DNA from: Streptomyces caniscabiei
GTDB lineage: Bacteria; Actinomycetota; Actinomycetes; Streptomycetales; Streptomycetaceae
Direction: 5' to 3'
NCBI RefSeq assembly: GCF_014930365.1
Contig: NZ_JABXWI010000014.1
Location: 1-64,000, forward strand
Length of the DNA: 64,000 nucleotides
In this document: positions 26,501 to 35,045 of the stretch, one piece after another
Numbering within the stretch: position 1 is the stretch's first letter
Layout: every line of letters begins with the position of its first letter
Translations under genes and position numbers: made by a program
Notes under the pieces: generated by a model
What the model was told of the DNA's origin: nothing
What the model saw: only the letters and a program-made list of their open reading frames with translations
Database searches by the model: none

Positions 26501-28523
26501 CGGTGGCTCGGCCGGCTACGACCACAAGGGCATGGGCATCACCGCCCGCGGCGCCTGGGAGTCGGTCAAGCGGCACTTCCGGGAGCTGGGGGTCGACACG
26601 CAGGCCGAGGACTTCACGGTCGTCGGCATCGGTGACATGTCCGGCGACGTGTTCGGCAACGGCATGCTGCTCAGCGAGCACATCCGGCTGGTCGCCGCCT
26701 TCGACCACCGGCACATCTTCATCGACCCCAGCCCCGACGCGGCCACCTCCTACGCCGAGCGCCGCCGCGTCTTCGAGCTGCCCCGCTCCAGCTGGGCCGA
26801 CTACGACACCGACCTGATCTCCACCGGCGGCGGCGTCTTCCCGCGCACCGCCAAGGCGATCCCGATCAACGCCCACATCCGGGACGTCCTCGGCATCGAG
26901 GACAAGATCGCCAAGATGACCCCGGCCGACCTGATGAAGGCCATCCTCAAGGCGCCGGTCGACCTGCTGTGGAACGGCGGCATCGGCACGTACGTGAAGG
27001 CGTCGACGGAGTCGCACGCCGACGTCGGCGACAAGGCCAACGACGCCATCAGGGTCGACGGGCGGGACCTCCGGGTCCAGGTCGTCGGTGAGGGCGGCAA
27101 CCTCGGGCTGACCCAGCTGGGCCGGATCGAGTTCGCGCAGTCCGGCGGGCGGGTCAACACCGACGCCATCGACAACAGCGCGGGCGTGGACACCTCCGAC
27201 CACGAGGTGAACATCAAGATCCTGCTGAACGGCCTGGTCACCGACGGGGACATGACGGTCAAGCAGCGCAACAAGCTGCTCGCCGAGATGACCGACGAGG
27301 TCGGCCGGCTCGTCCTGCGCAACAACTACGCGCAGAACACGGCGATCGCCAACGCCCTCGCCCAGTCCTCGGACATGCTCCACGCCCAGCAGCGCTTCAT
27401 GCGCCACCTGGTCAGGGAGGGCCACCTCGACCGGGCGCTCGAATTCCTGCCCACCGACCGGCAGATCCGTGAGCGCCTCAACACCGGGCACGGCCTGACC
27501 GGTCCCGAGACGGCCGTCCTCCTCGCGTACACGAAGATCACCGTCGCCGAGGAACTGCTGCACACCTCGCTGCCCGACGACCCGTACCTGCGCAAGCTGC
27601 TGCACGCGTACTTCCCGGCCGCGCTGCACGAACGGTTCCCCGAGCATGTCGACAGCCACCCGCTGAGCCGTGAGATCGTCACGACCCTGCTGGTCAACGA
27701 CACGGTCAACACGGGCGGTACGAGCTTCCTGCACCGGCTGCGCGAGGAGACCGGGGCCTCGCTGGAGGAGATCGTCCGGGCGCAGACCGCCTCCCGCGCG
27801 ATCTTCGGCTCGGGTGCGGTGTGGGACGCGGTCGAGGGCCTGGACAACACGGTCGACGCTGCCGTCCAGACCCGGATCCGGCTGCACTCCCGCCGCCTGG
27901 TCGAGCGCGGCACGCGCTGGCTGCTCAACAACCGGCCGCAGCCGCTGGAGCTCAGCGGGACCATCGCGTTCTTCTCCGAGGGCGTGCGCCTGGTCTGGGG
28001 CGAGCTGCCCAAGCTGCTGCGCGGCGCGGACCTGGAGTGGTACCAGCAGATCTACGACGAGCTGACGGGCGGCGGGGTCCCGGAGGAGCTGGCCACGCGG
28101 GTCGCGGGCTTCTCCTCGGCCTTCCCGACGCTCGACATCGTCGCGGTCGCCGACCGGGTCGGCCGCACGCCGATGGAGGTCGCCGAGGTGTACTACGACC
28201 TCGCCGACCGGCTGCGCATCACCCAGCTCATGGACCGCATCATCGAGCTGCCGCGCGCGGACCGCTGGCAGTCGATGGCCCGCGCGGCGATCCGCGAGGA
28301 CCTCTACGCCGCCCACGCCTCCCTCACCGCCGAGGTCCTCTCGGCGGGCAACGGCACCTCCACGCCGGAGCAGCGCTTCAAGCTGTGGGAGCAGAAGAAC
28401 GCGGCACTGCTGGGCCGGGCGCGGACGACCCTGGAGGAGATCCAGGGCTCCGACGCGTTCGACCTCGCCAACCTGTCGGTGGCGATGCGGACGATGCGCA
28501 CGCTGCTGCGCTCGCACTCCTAG
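23550..28523 (+). CDS. gdh: NAD-specific glutamate dehydrogenase, large (~180 kDa) type
   Basis: A 1657-residue enzyme that interconverts glutamate with 2-oxoglutarate and ammonia using NAD. Its length fits the giant L_180 GDH class first described in Streptomyces and Pseudomonas. The long N-terminal part carries the ACT-like regulatory segments. The catalytic core contains [36 protein letters not shown], the dinucleotide-fold region [17 protein letters not shown] and [16 protein letters not shown], followed by a helical C-terminal domain. A gagga ribosome site is just upstream of ATG 23550. Reading frame is intact throughout. A terminator follows. Confidence 0.96.
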   Translation: [1657 protein letters not shown]

Positions 28524-28553
28524 CGGTACGGCGAACTCCTAGCGGTACGGCGA
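28516..28553. repeat. 19-bp perfect tandem duplication at the gdh stop
   Basis: The 19-base unit actcctagcggtacggcga occurs at 28516-28534 and again at 28535-28553. The first copy includes the last gdh codons and its stop. The second lies just outside the gene and abuts the terminator. Confidence 0.85.
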
Positions 28554-28587
28554 AGGGGGCGCCCCCAGGCTCTGGGGCGCCCCCTTC
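28552..28587 (+). terminator. Terminator between gdh and the convergent kinase gene
   Basis: gaagggggcgcccc (28552-28565) pairs perfectly with ggggcgcccccttc (28574-28587) around an 8-base loop. The site is symmetrical, so it may act for both convergent genes. Confidence 0.8.
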
Positions 28588-28604
28588 CGTATGTGCCGCC
28601 GGGG

Positions 28605-30566
28605 CTACTCGGTGATCTCCCAGAGGGTCAGCTTGCCCTGCACCGTGGGGACTTCCCAGCTGTACTCGCCCGGAGTCATCCCGGTGATCTCGTACATGGC
28701 GAGGTTGCCCTGCTTGGTGACCGTGCAGAGCCTGACGCCCTTGTCGATCTCCGCCTCCTCACCGAAGGCACCGGAGTCCAGGCTGGAGGGCAGCACATCG
28801 GTTCCCGTGCCCTCGGCGCACTCCTGGGGCGTGGTGCCCGCGCTCTTGCCCATGGTCGTGTCGAAGTACCAGTAGCTGTTGTCGAGGTACATGTCCTTCA
28901 GGGTGTCGACCATCTCGTCCTCGGTGTCGACCTCCGGCTTGTCGAAGTCGACGTTGACGTAGGCCGAGCCCGCGGGCGTGCGGAGTGTGAAGGACTTGCC
29001 TTCGAAGACCACCGTGTACTGGGCGTTCGCGGGGATGGAGGGGGTGCCGCTCGGGTCTGTTCCGTCCCCTTCGCCGCCTTGGTCGCCGGAGCCGGTGTCG
29101 GAGCCGGTGTCGGCCTTCGTCGGGGACGGGCTCGGTGTGGTGGCGCCGTTGTCGCCGTCGGCACCGTCCTTCTTGCCGCTGTCCTTGGTGTCGTTGCTCG
29201 CGGTGTTCTTGCTGTCGTCCTGCTCGCCGCCCATCACGTACACGGCGGCGGCCGCGCCGGAGCCTGCCACGAGGACCAGGGCCAGGGCGACCAGGGCCGC
29301 CTTCAGGCCGCGGCGGCTCTTCTTGGGCGGGACCGGGGTGGGGGCGGGGCCCTGCGGGCTGAGGTTGTAGGTGCCGGTGGCCGGGGGCGGATAGCCGTAG
29401 CCGGGGGTCGGGGCCTGGCCCTGGGCCGGCGGTCCGAAGCCGGTCGGCGGGGGTGTCGGGGTCGCCTGGGGTACGCCCTGGGTGGTGCCCTGGGCGTACG
29501 CGTGGCCCTGGGCCGTCGGGTCGTGGGGCGGGGGCGCGGGAGCCGCCGGGGCGGTGGCCGGGGGCGCGGCCGGCATCTGGGGTGCCGCCGTCGGGGGCGG
29601 GGCCTGGGCGGACTGCTCGCGGCGGGCGACCTCGGCGGTGAGCGGTGCCGGGAGCCAGCCGGTGAAGTCGCCGAGGTCCCGGCCCGCCGACTCCTGGCAG
29701 AGCGCGGCCAGTTCCTCCGTGCCGACGCGCTCGGCCGGGTCGGCGGTGAGGCAGCGCTCCAGCAGGGGGCGCAACCGGTCGTCGTACCCGTCGAGCCGGG
29801 GCGGGCGCTGGGAGGTGTTGGCGATCTGCGCGGCGATGGTGATGGCGCCGCCGTCGCCGTAGGGGTGGCGTCCGGTGGCGGCGACCGCCGCGATCAGGCC
29901 GAGCGAGAAGACGTCGGTGGCCGGGGTGACCTGCTCGCCGAGCGCGTGTTCCGGCGACATGTACTGCGGGGTGCCGATCAGGCCGCCGGACTGGGTCAGA
30001 TGGGTGGCGTCGGCGGCGCGGGCGATGCCGAAGTCGATGACGTACGGGCCCTGGGAGCCCAGCAGGATGTTGCTGGGCTTGAGGTCGCGGTGGATGACTC
30101 CGGCCGCGTGGATGGAGGTGAGGGCGCGGGCCGCGCAGCCGACGAGCTGGAAGACGGCGGGCAGGGGGAGCGGGCCGAAGGCGACCAGGGCGTCGTGCAG
30201 GGGGATGCCGGCGATGAACGCCGAGGCCAGCCAGGGCAGTTCGCCGGTGGTGTCGTGGTCGACGACCGGGACGATGTGGTAGCCCTGCACGCGGCGGGCG
30301 GCCTGGACCTCCTGCTCGAAGCGGCGGCGGAAGTCGGCGTCCTGGCCGTACTCACGGCGGATGACCTTCAGGGCGACGGGCTGACCGCCGCGGGTGTGCG
30401 ACAGGTAGACCGTGCCCATGCCGCCCTCGCCGATGCGGGCCTGCAAGTGGTAGCCGGCCGTCTCTCGTGGGTCCTGCGGTCCCAGAGGGCTCAGGATGTC
30501 GCCGGTGCTGGTGCTGATGGGAGCCTCCCCCGGTGCGGTGCCGAACTCCTGTGCCGGTGCGGGCAC
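28605..30566 (-). CDS. Membrane Ser/Thr protein kinase
   Basis: A Hanks-type kinase of ~650 residues. The kinase domain has the glycine loop GEGGMGTVYL, Lys in VALKVI (about 67), catalytic HRDLKPSN, DFGIA and SPEH, and ends near residue 310 with DFTGWLPAPL. A ~150-residue Pro/Gly/Gln-rich linker leads to one transmembrane helix (AALVALALVLVAGSGAAAAV). An extracellular Ser/Thr/Asp-rich stalk and a small C-terminal domain (TPQECAEGTG...GEYSWEVP) follow, so the sensor is outside; no PASTA repeats. No ATG lies close: GTG 30566 is used here, but a strong ggggagg sits five bases before an ATC at 30518. It converges with gdh. Confidence 0.9.
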   Translation of the reverse strand: MPAPAQEFGTAPGEAPISTSTGDILSPLGPQDPRETAGYHLQARIGEGGMGTVYLSHTRGGQPVALKVIRREYGQDADFRRRFEQEVQAARRVQGYHIVPVVDHDTTGELPWLASAFIAGIPLHDALVAFGPLPLPAVFQLVGCAARALTSIHAAGVIHRDLKPSNILLGSQGPYVIDFGIARAADATHLTQSGGLIGTPQYMSPEHALGEQVTPATDVFSLGLIAAVAATGRHPYGDGGAITIAAQIANTSQRPPRLDGYDDRLRPLLERCLTADPAERVGTEELAALCQESAGRDLGDFTGWLPAPLTAEVARREQSAQAPPPTAAPQMPAAPPATAPAAPAPPPHDPTAQGHAYAQGTTQGVPQATPTPPPTGFGPPAQGQAPTPGYGYPPPATGTYNLSPQGPAPTPVPPKKSRRGLKAALVALALVLVAGSGAAAAVYVMGGEQDDSKNTASNDTKDSGKKDGADGDNGATTPSPSPTKADTGSDTGSGDQGGEGDGTDPSGTPSIPANAQYTVVFEGKSFTLRTPAGSAYVNVDFDKPEVDTEDEMVDTLKDMYLDNSYWYFDTTMGKSAGTTPQECAEGTGTDVLPSSLDSGAFGEEAEIDKGVRLCTVTKQGNLAMYEITGMTPGEYSWEVPTVQGKLTLWEITE

Positions 30567-30686
30567 TTGGAGCGGTCCGAAGCTTATACGGCACTTATGA
30601 CACTTGGGGTGGGTGTTGCGGTTCCCGGGGAAATGAGGGCGCCTCATGGGTCGGGGGTTCGGGTGCGATGGCGGGTGCGGGTGCGT

Positions 30687-30849
30687 GGGGCTTCTCGCGC
30701 AGTTCCCCGCGCCCCTAAAAGACCAGGCCCCTGCGGGCCTGAAAAGACCACGGCCCTGCGGGCCTGAAAGACCACGGCCCTGCGGGCCTGAAACGCACGG
30801 GGCGCAGCCCCTGCTTTTCAGGGGCGCGGGGAACTGCGCGAGAAGCCCC
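30687..30849. repeat. Dispersed palindromic repeat, copy A (with internal 25-bp tandem repeats)
   Basis: A 30-bp arm (30687-30716, core tcgcgcagttccccgcgccc) and its exact reverse complement (30820-30849) enclose three near-identical 24-25 bp units (30717-30741, 30742-30766, 30767-30790; each ends ccctgcgggcctg) and a cap with ggggcgcagcccc. It fills most of the 326-bp gap between the two minus-strand kinase genes. The core recurs at 36.2, 54.3, 56.9 and 61.0 kb. Confidence 0.9.
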
Positions 30850-30892
30850 ACCGGGCCGGCAGCCGACGACGCACCCGGCACCCCCCGGAGGG

Positions 30893-31936
30893 TCACGGCT
30901 CCCGGCGCACCCGGCGCCTCCACTCCTCGTCCCGCACAGTGATCGGTGCCGTCGGCGGGACGCGGCGGGCCGTCGGGGCCTCCGAGATGTGGGGGGCCGG
31001 GGCCGTCGGCGCCTCCGTCAGGGACAGCGTGCGGAAGGCGGTCTCGATGATGGTCACCGACGTGGCGACCGGCGCCGGCAGCCAGCCCGCGAAGTCGCGG
31101 ACGTCCCGGCGGGCCGCCCCCGCGCAGTGCTCGGCCACGGCCGCCGCGGAGGGGCGGGAGGCCGGGTCGGCGGTGAGGCAGCGCCGGATGACGTCCACGA
31201 GGGGGCGGCCGATGCCGTCCAGCGCGGGCGGGGTGACGTCCGTGGCGGCGATGCGCGTGGCGATGGCCAGCGGGTTGCCGCGCCCGTACGGGTGGCTGCC
31301 GGTGGCGGCTACCGCGGCGATCAGGCCCAGCGCGAACACGTCGGACGCGGAGGTGACCCGGCGGCCGAGGGCGTGCTCGGGGGACATGTAGCGCGGGGTG
31401 CCGATCAGGCGTCCGGCGGTGGTCAGGGTCGCCGCGCCCGCCGCGCGGGCGATGCCGAAGTCGAGCAGCCAGGGCCCGTCGGCGGCCAGCAGCAGGTTGG
31501 CGGGCTTGACGTCGCGGTGGATCACCCCGGCGGTGTGCACGGCGTCCAGCGCGTACGCGGCGCAGGCCAGCAGTTGCAGGACCGTGGCGACGGGCAGCGG
31601 GCCGTGGGTCTCCAGCGTCTGGTCGAGGGGGACACCCGGAACGTAGTGCGTGGCCAGCCAGGGGCGCTCCGCACCGGCGTCGTGGTCGACGATCGGCACC
31701 AGGTGGTAGCCGGAGACCCGGCGCCCGGCCGCCACCTCGCGGGCGAACCGCTCACGGAAGGCGGGGCTGCCCGCGTACTCCGGGCGGACCAGTTTCAGCG
31801 CGACCGGCTGGCCGCCCCGGCTGCGGGAGAGATAGACGGTCCCCATGCCGCCCTCACCGATCCGGGCGTACAGCGGATACCCGGCGATCTCCCGCGGATC
31901 CGCCGTCCGCAGCGGCTCAGGTACCACCCCACGCAT
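30893..31936 (-). CDS. Soluble Ser/Thr protein kinase
   Basis: A 347-residue Hanks-type kinase, paralogous to the upstream membrane kinase: both have GEGGMGTVYLS.(S/T)RGGQPVALK near the N-terminus and the unusual post-kinase motif D(F)xGWLPAP. Key residues are Lys about 48, HRDVKPAN with catalytic Asp about 142, DFGIA, and GTPRYMSPEHALG. After the kinase domain only ~70 residues remain, with no transmembrane helix, so it should be cytosolic. ATG 31936 has ggaggggg upstream. Substrates are unknown; the adjacent glycopolymer locus makes envelope enzymes plausible targets, which is inference. Confidence 0.92.
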   Translation of the reverse strand: MRGVVPEPLRTADPREIAGYPLYARIGEGGMGTVYLSRSRGGQPVALKLVRPEYAGSPAFRERFAREVAAGRRVSGYHLVPIVDHDAGAERPWLATHYVPGVPLDQTLETHGPLPVATVLQLLACAAYALDAVHTAGVIHRDVKPANLLLAADGPWLLDFGIARAAGAATLTTAGRLIGTPRYMSPEHALGRRVTSASDVFALGLIAAVAATGSHPYGRGNPLAIATRIAATDVTPPALDGIGRPLVDVIRRCLTADPASRPSAAAVAEHCAGAARRDVRDFAGWLPAPVATSVTIIETAFRTLSLTEAPTAPAPHISEAPTARRVPPTAPITVRDEEWRRRVRREP

Positions 31937-32078
31937 CGACCGCCCCCTCCGCTCAGCCCGTCCTCGGAGGGTATCGCGGCACGGGCCGGCCGGAGGCGGG
32001 TGAGGCAACCCGTGCACCGCCGGGGACATCTACCCAAGTGGCCCTCAACCGCACCACGGTCTATAGAGGGTAGAAACA

Positions 32079-35045
32079 GTGATGAACAGAACGAACCGTA
32101 CTGATGGGGTGAACGCGGACGTGGACCAGCGACCCGCCGTATCCGTCGTCGTGATCGTCTACAACGACGAGGCCAGGCTGCCCACGGCCGTCCGCTCGGT
32201 GCTGGAGCAGACGTTGCGCGGAGTCGAGGTCGTCATCGTCGACGACCACAGCACGGACGGCTCCTACGAGGTGGCCGCCCGCCTCGCCGCCGAGCACCCG
32301 GACCGGGTGCGCGCGTACCGGCTGCCCGAGAACAGCGGCGGCTGCGGCGCGCCCCGCAACGCGGGCATCCGGGAGACCCGGGGCGAGTACGTCGTCTTCC
32401 TCGACAGTGATGACGTCCTGGAGCGCAACGCCTGCCGGAACTTCCTGGAGGCCGCCGAGAGCACCGGCGCCGACCTCGTCTCCGGTCTCTGCGTCCGCGT
32501 CCACGTGGACACCCGCAACCGGAAGGAGGTCCCGTGGTACCCGTGGCTGTACACCCGCACCCGTACCCTCGACTCCGTCTCCGAGCTGCCCGACCTGCTG
32601 GTCTACGACACCCTGTCCACCAACAAGTGCTACCGCCGGGACTTCCTGGTCGAGGGCGGGCTGCGGTTCCCGGTCGGCATCCACTACGAGGACCTCTTCT
32701 TCTCCGCCCAGGCGTACGCCGCTGCCCGCCGGATCACCCTGATCCCCAACCGGGTCTACGACTGGAACGTGGTCGAGAAGACGGCGTCCAAGTCGATCAG
32801 CAACCGGCGGGCCGAGATCGCCAACTTCGCGCACCGGATGGAGATCCACCGCCGGGTGGACCGGCTCCTCGCCGATCAGGGCATGACGGAGCTGAAGTTC
32901 CACAAGGACGTCAAGTTCCTCAAGCACGACCTGGTGCTGCACCTGCGTGACCTGCCCTTCCGGGACGCGGCCTATCGCCAGGAGTTCGCCGGGCTGGCCC
33001 GCGCCTATCTGGCGTCGGTCGATCCGGCCGCGTACGACGAGGTCGAGCCCATCCACGCCGTCTGCGCGTATCTGCTGCGGATGGGCGACTGGGACAACCT
33101 GCTGCCGGCCGTGGACACGCTCACCAACCGCGACAAGGTCTCCGCGCCCCTCGTCGAGCGCGACGGGCGGATCTACTGGTGCGCCGAGCACCTGGACGCC
33201 CCGGGGGAGGAGGGGGAGTCCGCCCGCCGGATCCTGGACGTCACCGACCTCGGCTACCACGCCCGGCCGGTCCGCCAGCTCTTCCTGCGCAACGAGCTGA
33301 CGGAGTACGAGCAGTACCCGGAAGGCACGGGGGCGGGGGCCGGCAAGGCCGGGGGCGGCGGTGTCCGGCTCGCCGGGCGCGTCACCAATCCGCTCGGGGT
33401 GATCCCGGCCGGCGCCCGGCTCTCCGCCGCGCTGGAGTTCTACGCCCGGCGCCCCGGCGTGCGCTTCCAGACCTTCCGGGTGCCGGTCGCCGATGTCCGG
33501 CACGAGGGTCCGTACCTCACCTGGCGGGCCGACGTCGACATCTCCAGGACGCTCCGCCCGCTGGGCGTCGTGGACGCCGTGTGGGACGTACGCCTGCACC
33601 TCGATGTCGACGGCGAGCGCACCACGAGCCGGCTGACGGCCGCCGAACCGGGGCTGACGGGCGGCGCGCTGCCGGTCCGGCCGCGGCTCACCCGGCTGGT
33701 CGCCGACCGGGTCGAACCGCAGATCTCCGCCCGCGGCCACCTCGCGTTCCGGCTGGTCCCCGACAAGAAGGCCAACGTCCTCGTCACCCGGGGACTCCGC
33801 GGCACACCCGGCAAACTCGCCAAGTCGGGCTACCGCAAGGCGAAGGCGCTGCGCAAGAGGGCCACCTCCGGAGGCGCCAAGATCCGCCTCTATCACGAGG
33901 TCTTCCTGCGCATGCCGAGGCAGCGGCGCCTGGTGGTGTTCGAGAGCCACCTCGGCCGGCAGTACAGCGACAGCCCCCGGGCGATCTACGAGGAGATGCG
34001 CCGCCAGGGTCTCGACTTCGAGGCGGTGTGGTCGTACACGGGCCGCCCCGAGGGGTTCCCGGCCGACGCCACCCTCGTGCGGCGCTGGTCGCTGCCGTAT
34101 CTGCGTGCGCTGGCCCGCGCCGAGTTCTGGATCGACAACCAGAGCTTCCCGCTGAAGCTGACCAAGCGTCCCGGCACGACCTACGTCCAGACCTGGCACG
34201 GCTCCGCCCTCAAGCGGATGGGCTTCGACGAGCCCGGCTGGAAGCTCAAGACCCGCGCCGAGCAGGCCGAACAGCAGCGCACCCTGGACCGCTTCGACCA
34301 CTTCCTGATCCGCTCGGAGCACGACGTGCGCACCCTCGCGAAGGCCTTCCGGCTGCGCGAGAAGGTGCTGCTGCGGGTGGGCTATCCGAGGAACGACGCG
34401 CTCGCACGGTCCCGGGAGGCGAACCGGACGGACCGGACGGACCAGCGTGCGCGGCTCGCCGCCGAGTTGGGCGTCCCGGAGATCTCGGCGATCCCGGCGG
34501 AGAAGAAGATCCTGCTCTACGCCCCCACCTTCCGCCACCAGGGACAGCGCCGCTTCGCCCTCCCCTTCGACGTGGAGCGCTTCGCCGAGACCTTCGGCGA
34601 CGAGTACGTGCTGCTCGTGCGCGCCCACTACCTCAACCACGTGGTGCTCCCGCCGTCGGTGCGGTGCCGGGTCGTCGACGTGTCCGACCACCACGACGTG
34701 ACGCCCGTCCTCGCCCTCGCGGACGCGCTGATCACGGACTACTCGTCGGTGATGTTCGACTACGCGCTCCTGGACCGCCCGATGTTCTTCTTCACGTACG
34801 ACTACGACGAGTACGTCCACGAGGGCCGGGGCACCTACTTCGACCTCCTCGAACGCGCGCCGGGCCCGATCGTGCGCACGGAGGACGAGCTGCACGCCGT
34901 CCTGCGCGACTCCTCGCTGGAGGAGCAGACGCTCAAGTACGCCGCCGCGCGGGAGCGGTTCACGGCCGGCTTCGGCGAGTACGACAAGGGGACGGCGGCC
35001 CGCGACGTCGTCGACCAGTTCTTCTCCGAGTGGAGGCGCACGTGA
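32079..35045 (+). CDS. Bifunctional GT2 glycosyltransferase / TagF-like glycerophosphotransferase
   Basis: A 988-residue fusion. The N-terminal GT2 domain has VVVIVYND, IVDDHSTDG, NSGGCGAPRNAGI and the metal site FLDSDD, then the acceptor-side HYEDLFF. A beta-rich linker (about residues 420-560) resembles that of the GT2 gene at 45-46.6 kb. The C-terminal TagF/CDP-glycerol glycerophosphotransferase-like domain has YVQTWHGSALKRMG, GYPRNDAL, YAPTFRHQ, LLVRAHYLNH and ITDYSSVMFDYA, so both histidines considered essential in TagF (HG(S/T)xLK and RAH) are present. It likely builds or primes a teichoic-acid-like wall polymer. GTG 32079 or ATG 32082. The GT4 gene overlaps its stop (GTGA). Confidence 0.88.
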   Translation: MMNRTNRTDGVNADVDQRPAVSVVVIVYNDEARLPTAVRSVLEQTLRGVEVVIVDDHSTDGSYEVAARLAAEHPDRVRAYRLPENSGGCGAPRNAGIRETRGEYVVFLDSDDVLERNACRNFLEAAESTGADLVSGLCVRVHVDTRNRKEVPWYPWLYTRTRTLDSVSELPDLLVYDTLSTNKCYRRDFLVEGGLRFPVGIHYEDLFFSAQAYAAARRITLIPNRVYDWNVVEKTASKSISNRRAEIANFAHRMEIHRRVDRLLADQGMTELKFHKDVKFLKHDLVLHLRDLPFRDAAYRQEFAGLARAYLASVDPAAYDEVEPIHAVCAYLLRMGDWDNLLPAVDTLTNRDKVSAPLVERDGRIYWCAEHLDAPGEEGESARRILDVTDLGYHARPVRQLFLRNELTEYEQYPEGTGAGAGKAGGGGVRLAGRVTNPLGVIPAGARLSAALEFYARRPGVRFQTFRVPVADVRHEGPYLTWRADVDISRTLRPLGVVDAVWDVRLHLDVDGERTTSRLTAAEPGLTGGALPVRPRLTRLVADRVEPQISARGHLAFRLVPDKKANVLVTRGLRGTPGKLAKSGYRKAKALRKRATSGGAKIRLYHEVFLRMPRQRRLVVFESHLGRQYSDSPRAIYEEMRRQGLDFEAVWSYTGRPEGFPADATLVRRWSLPYLRALARAEFWIDNQSFPLKLTKRPGTTYVQTWHGSALKRMGFDEPGWKLKTRAEQAEQQRTLDRFDHFLIRSEHDVRTLAKAFRLREKVLLRVGYPRNDALARSREANRTDRTDQRARLAAELGVPEISAIPAEKKILLYAPTFRHQGQRRFALPFDVERFAETFGDEYVLLVRAHYLNHVVLPPSVRCRVVDVSDHHDVTPVLALADALITDYSSVMFDYALLDRPMFFFTYDYDEYVHEGRGTYFDLLERAPGPIVRTEDELHAVLRDSSLEEQTLKYAAARERFTAGFGEYDKGTAARDVVDQFFSEWRRT

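Noticed and set aside
24735..28517. Long minus-strand open frame opposite glutamate dehydrogenase
   Set aside because: Antisense shadow of a GC-rich gene; no motif, and the sense frame is clearly the dehydrogenase.
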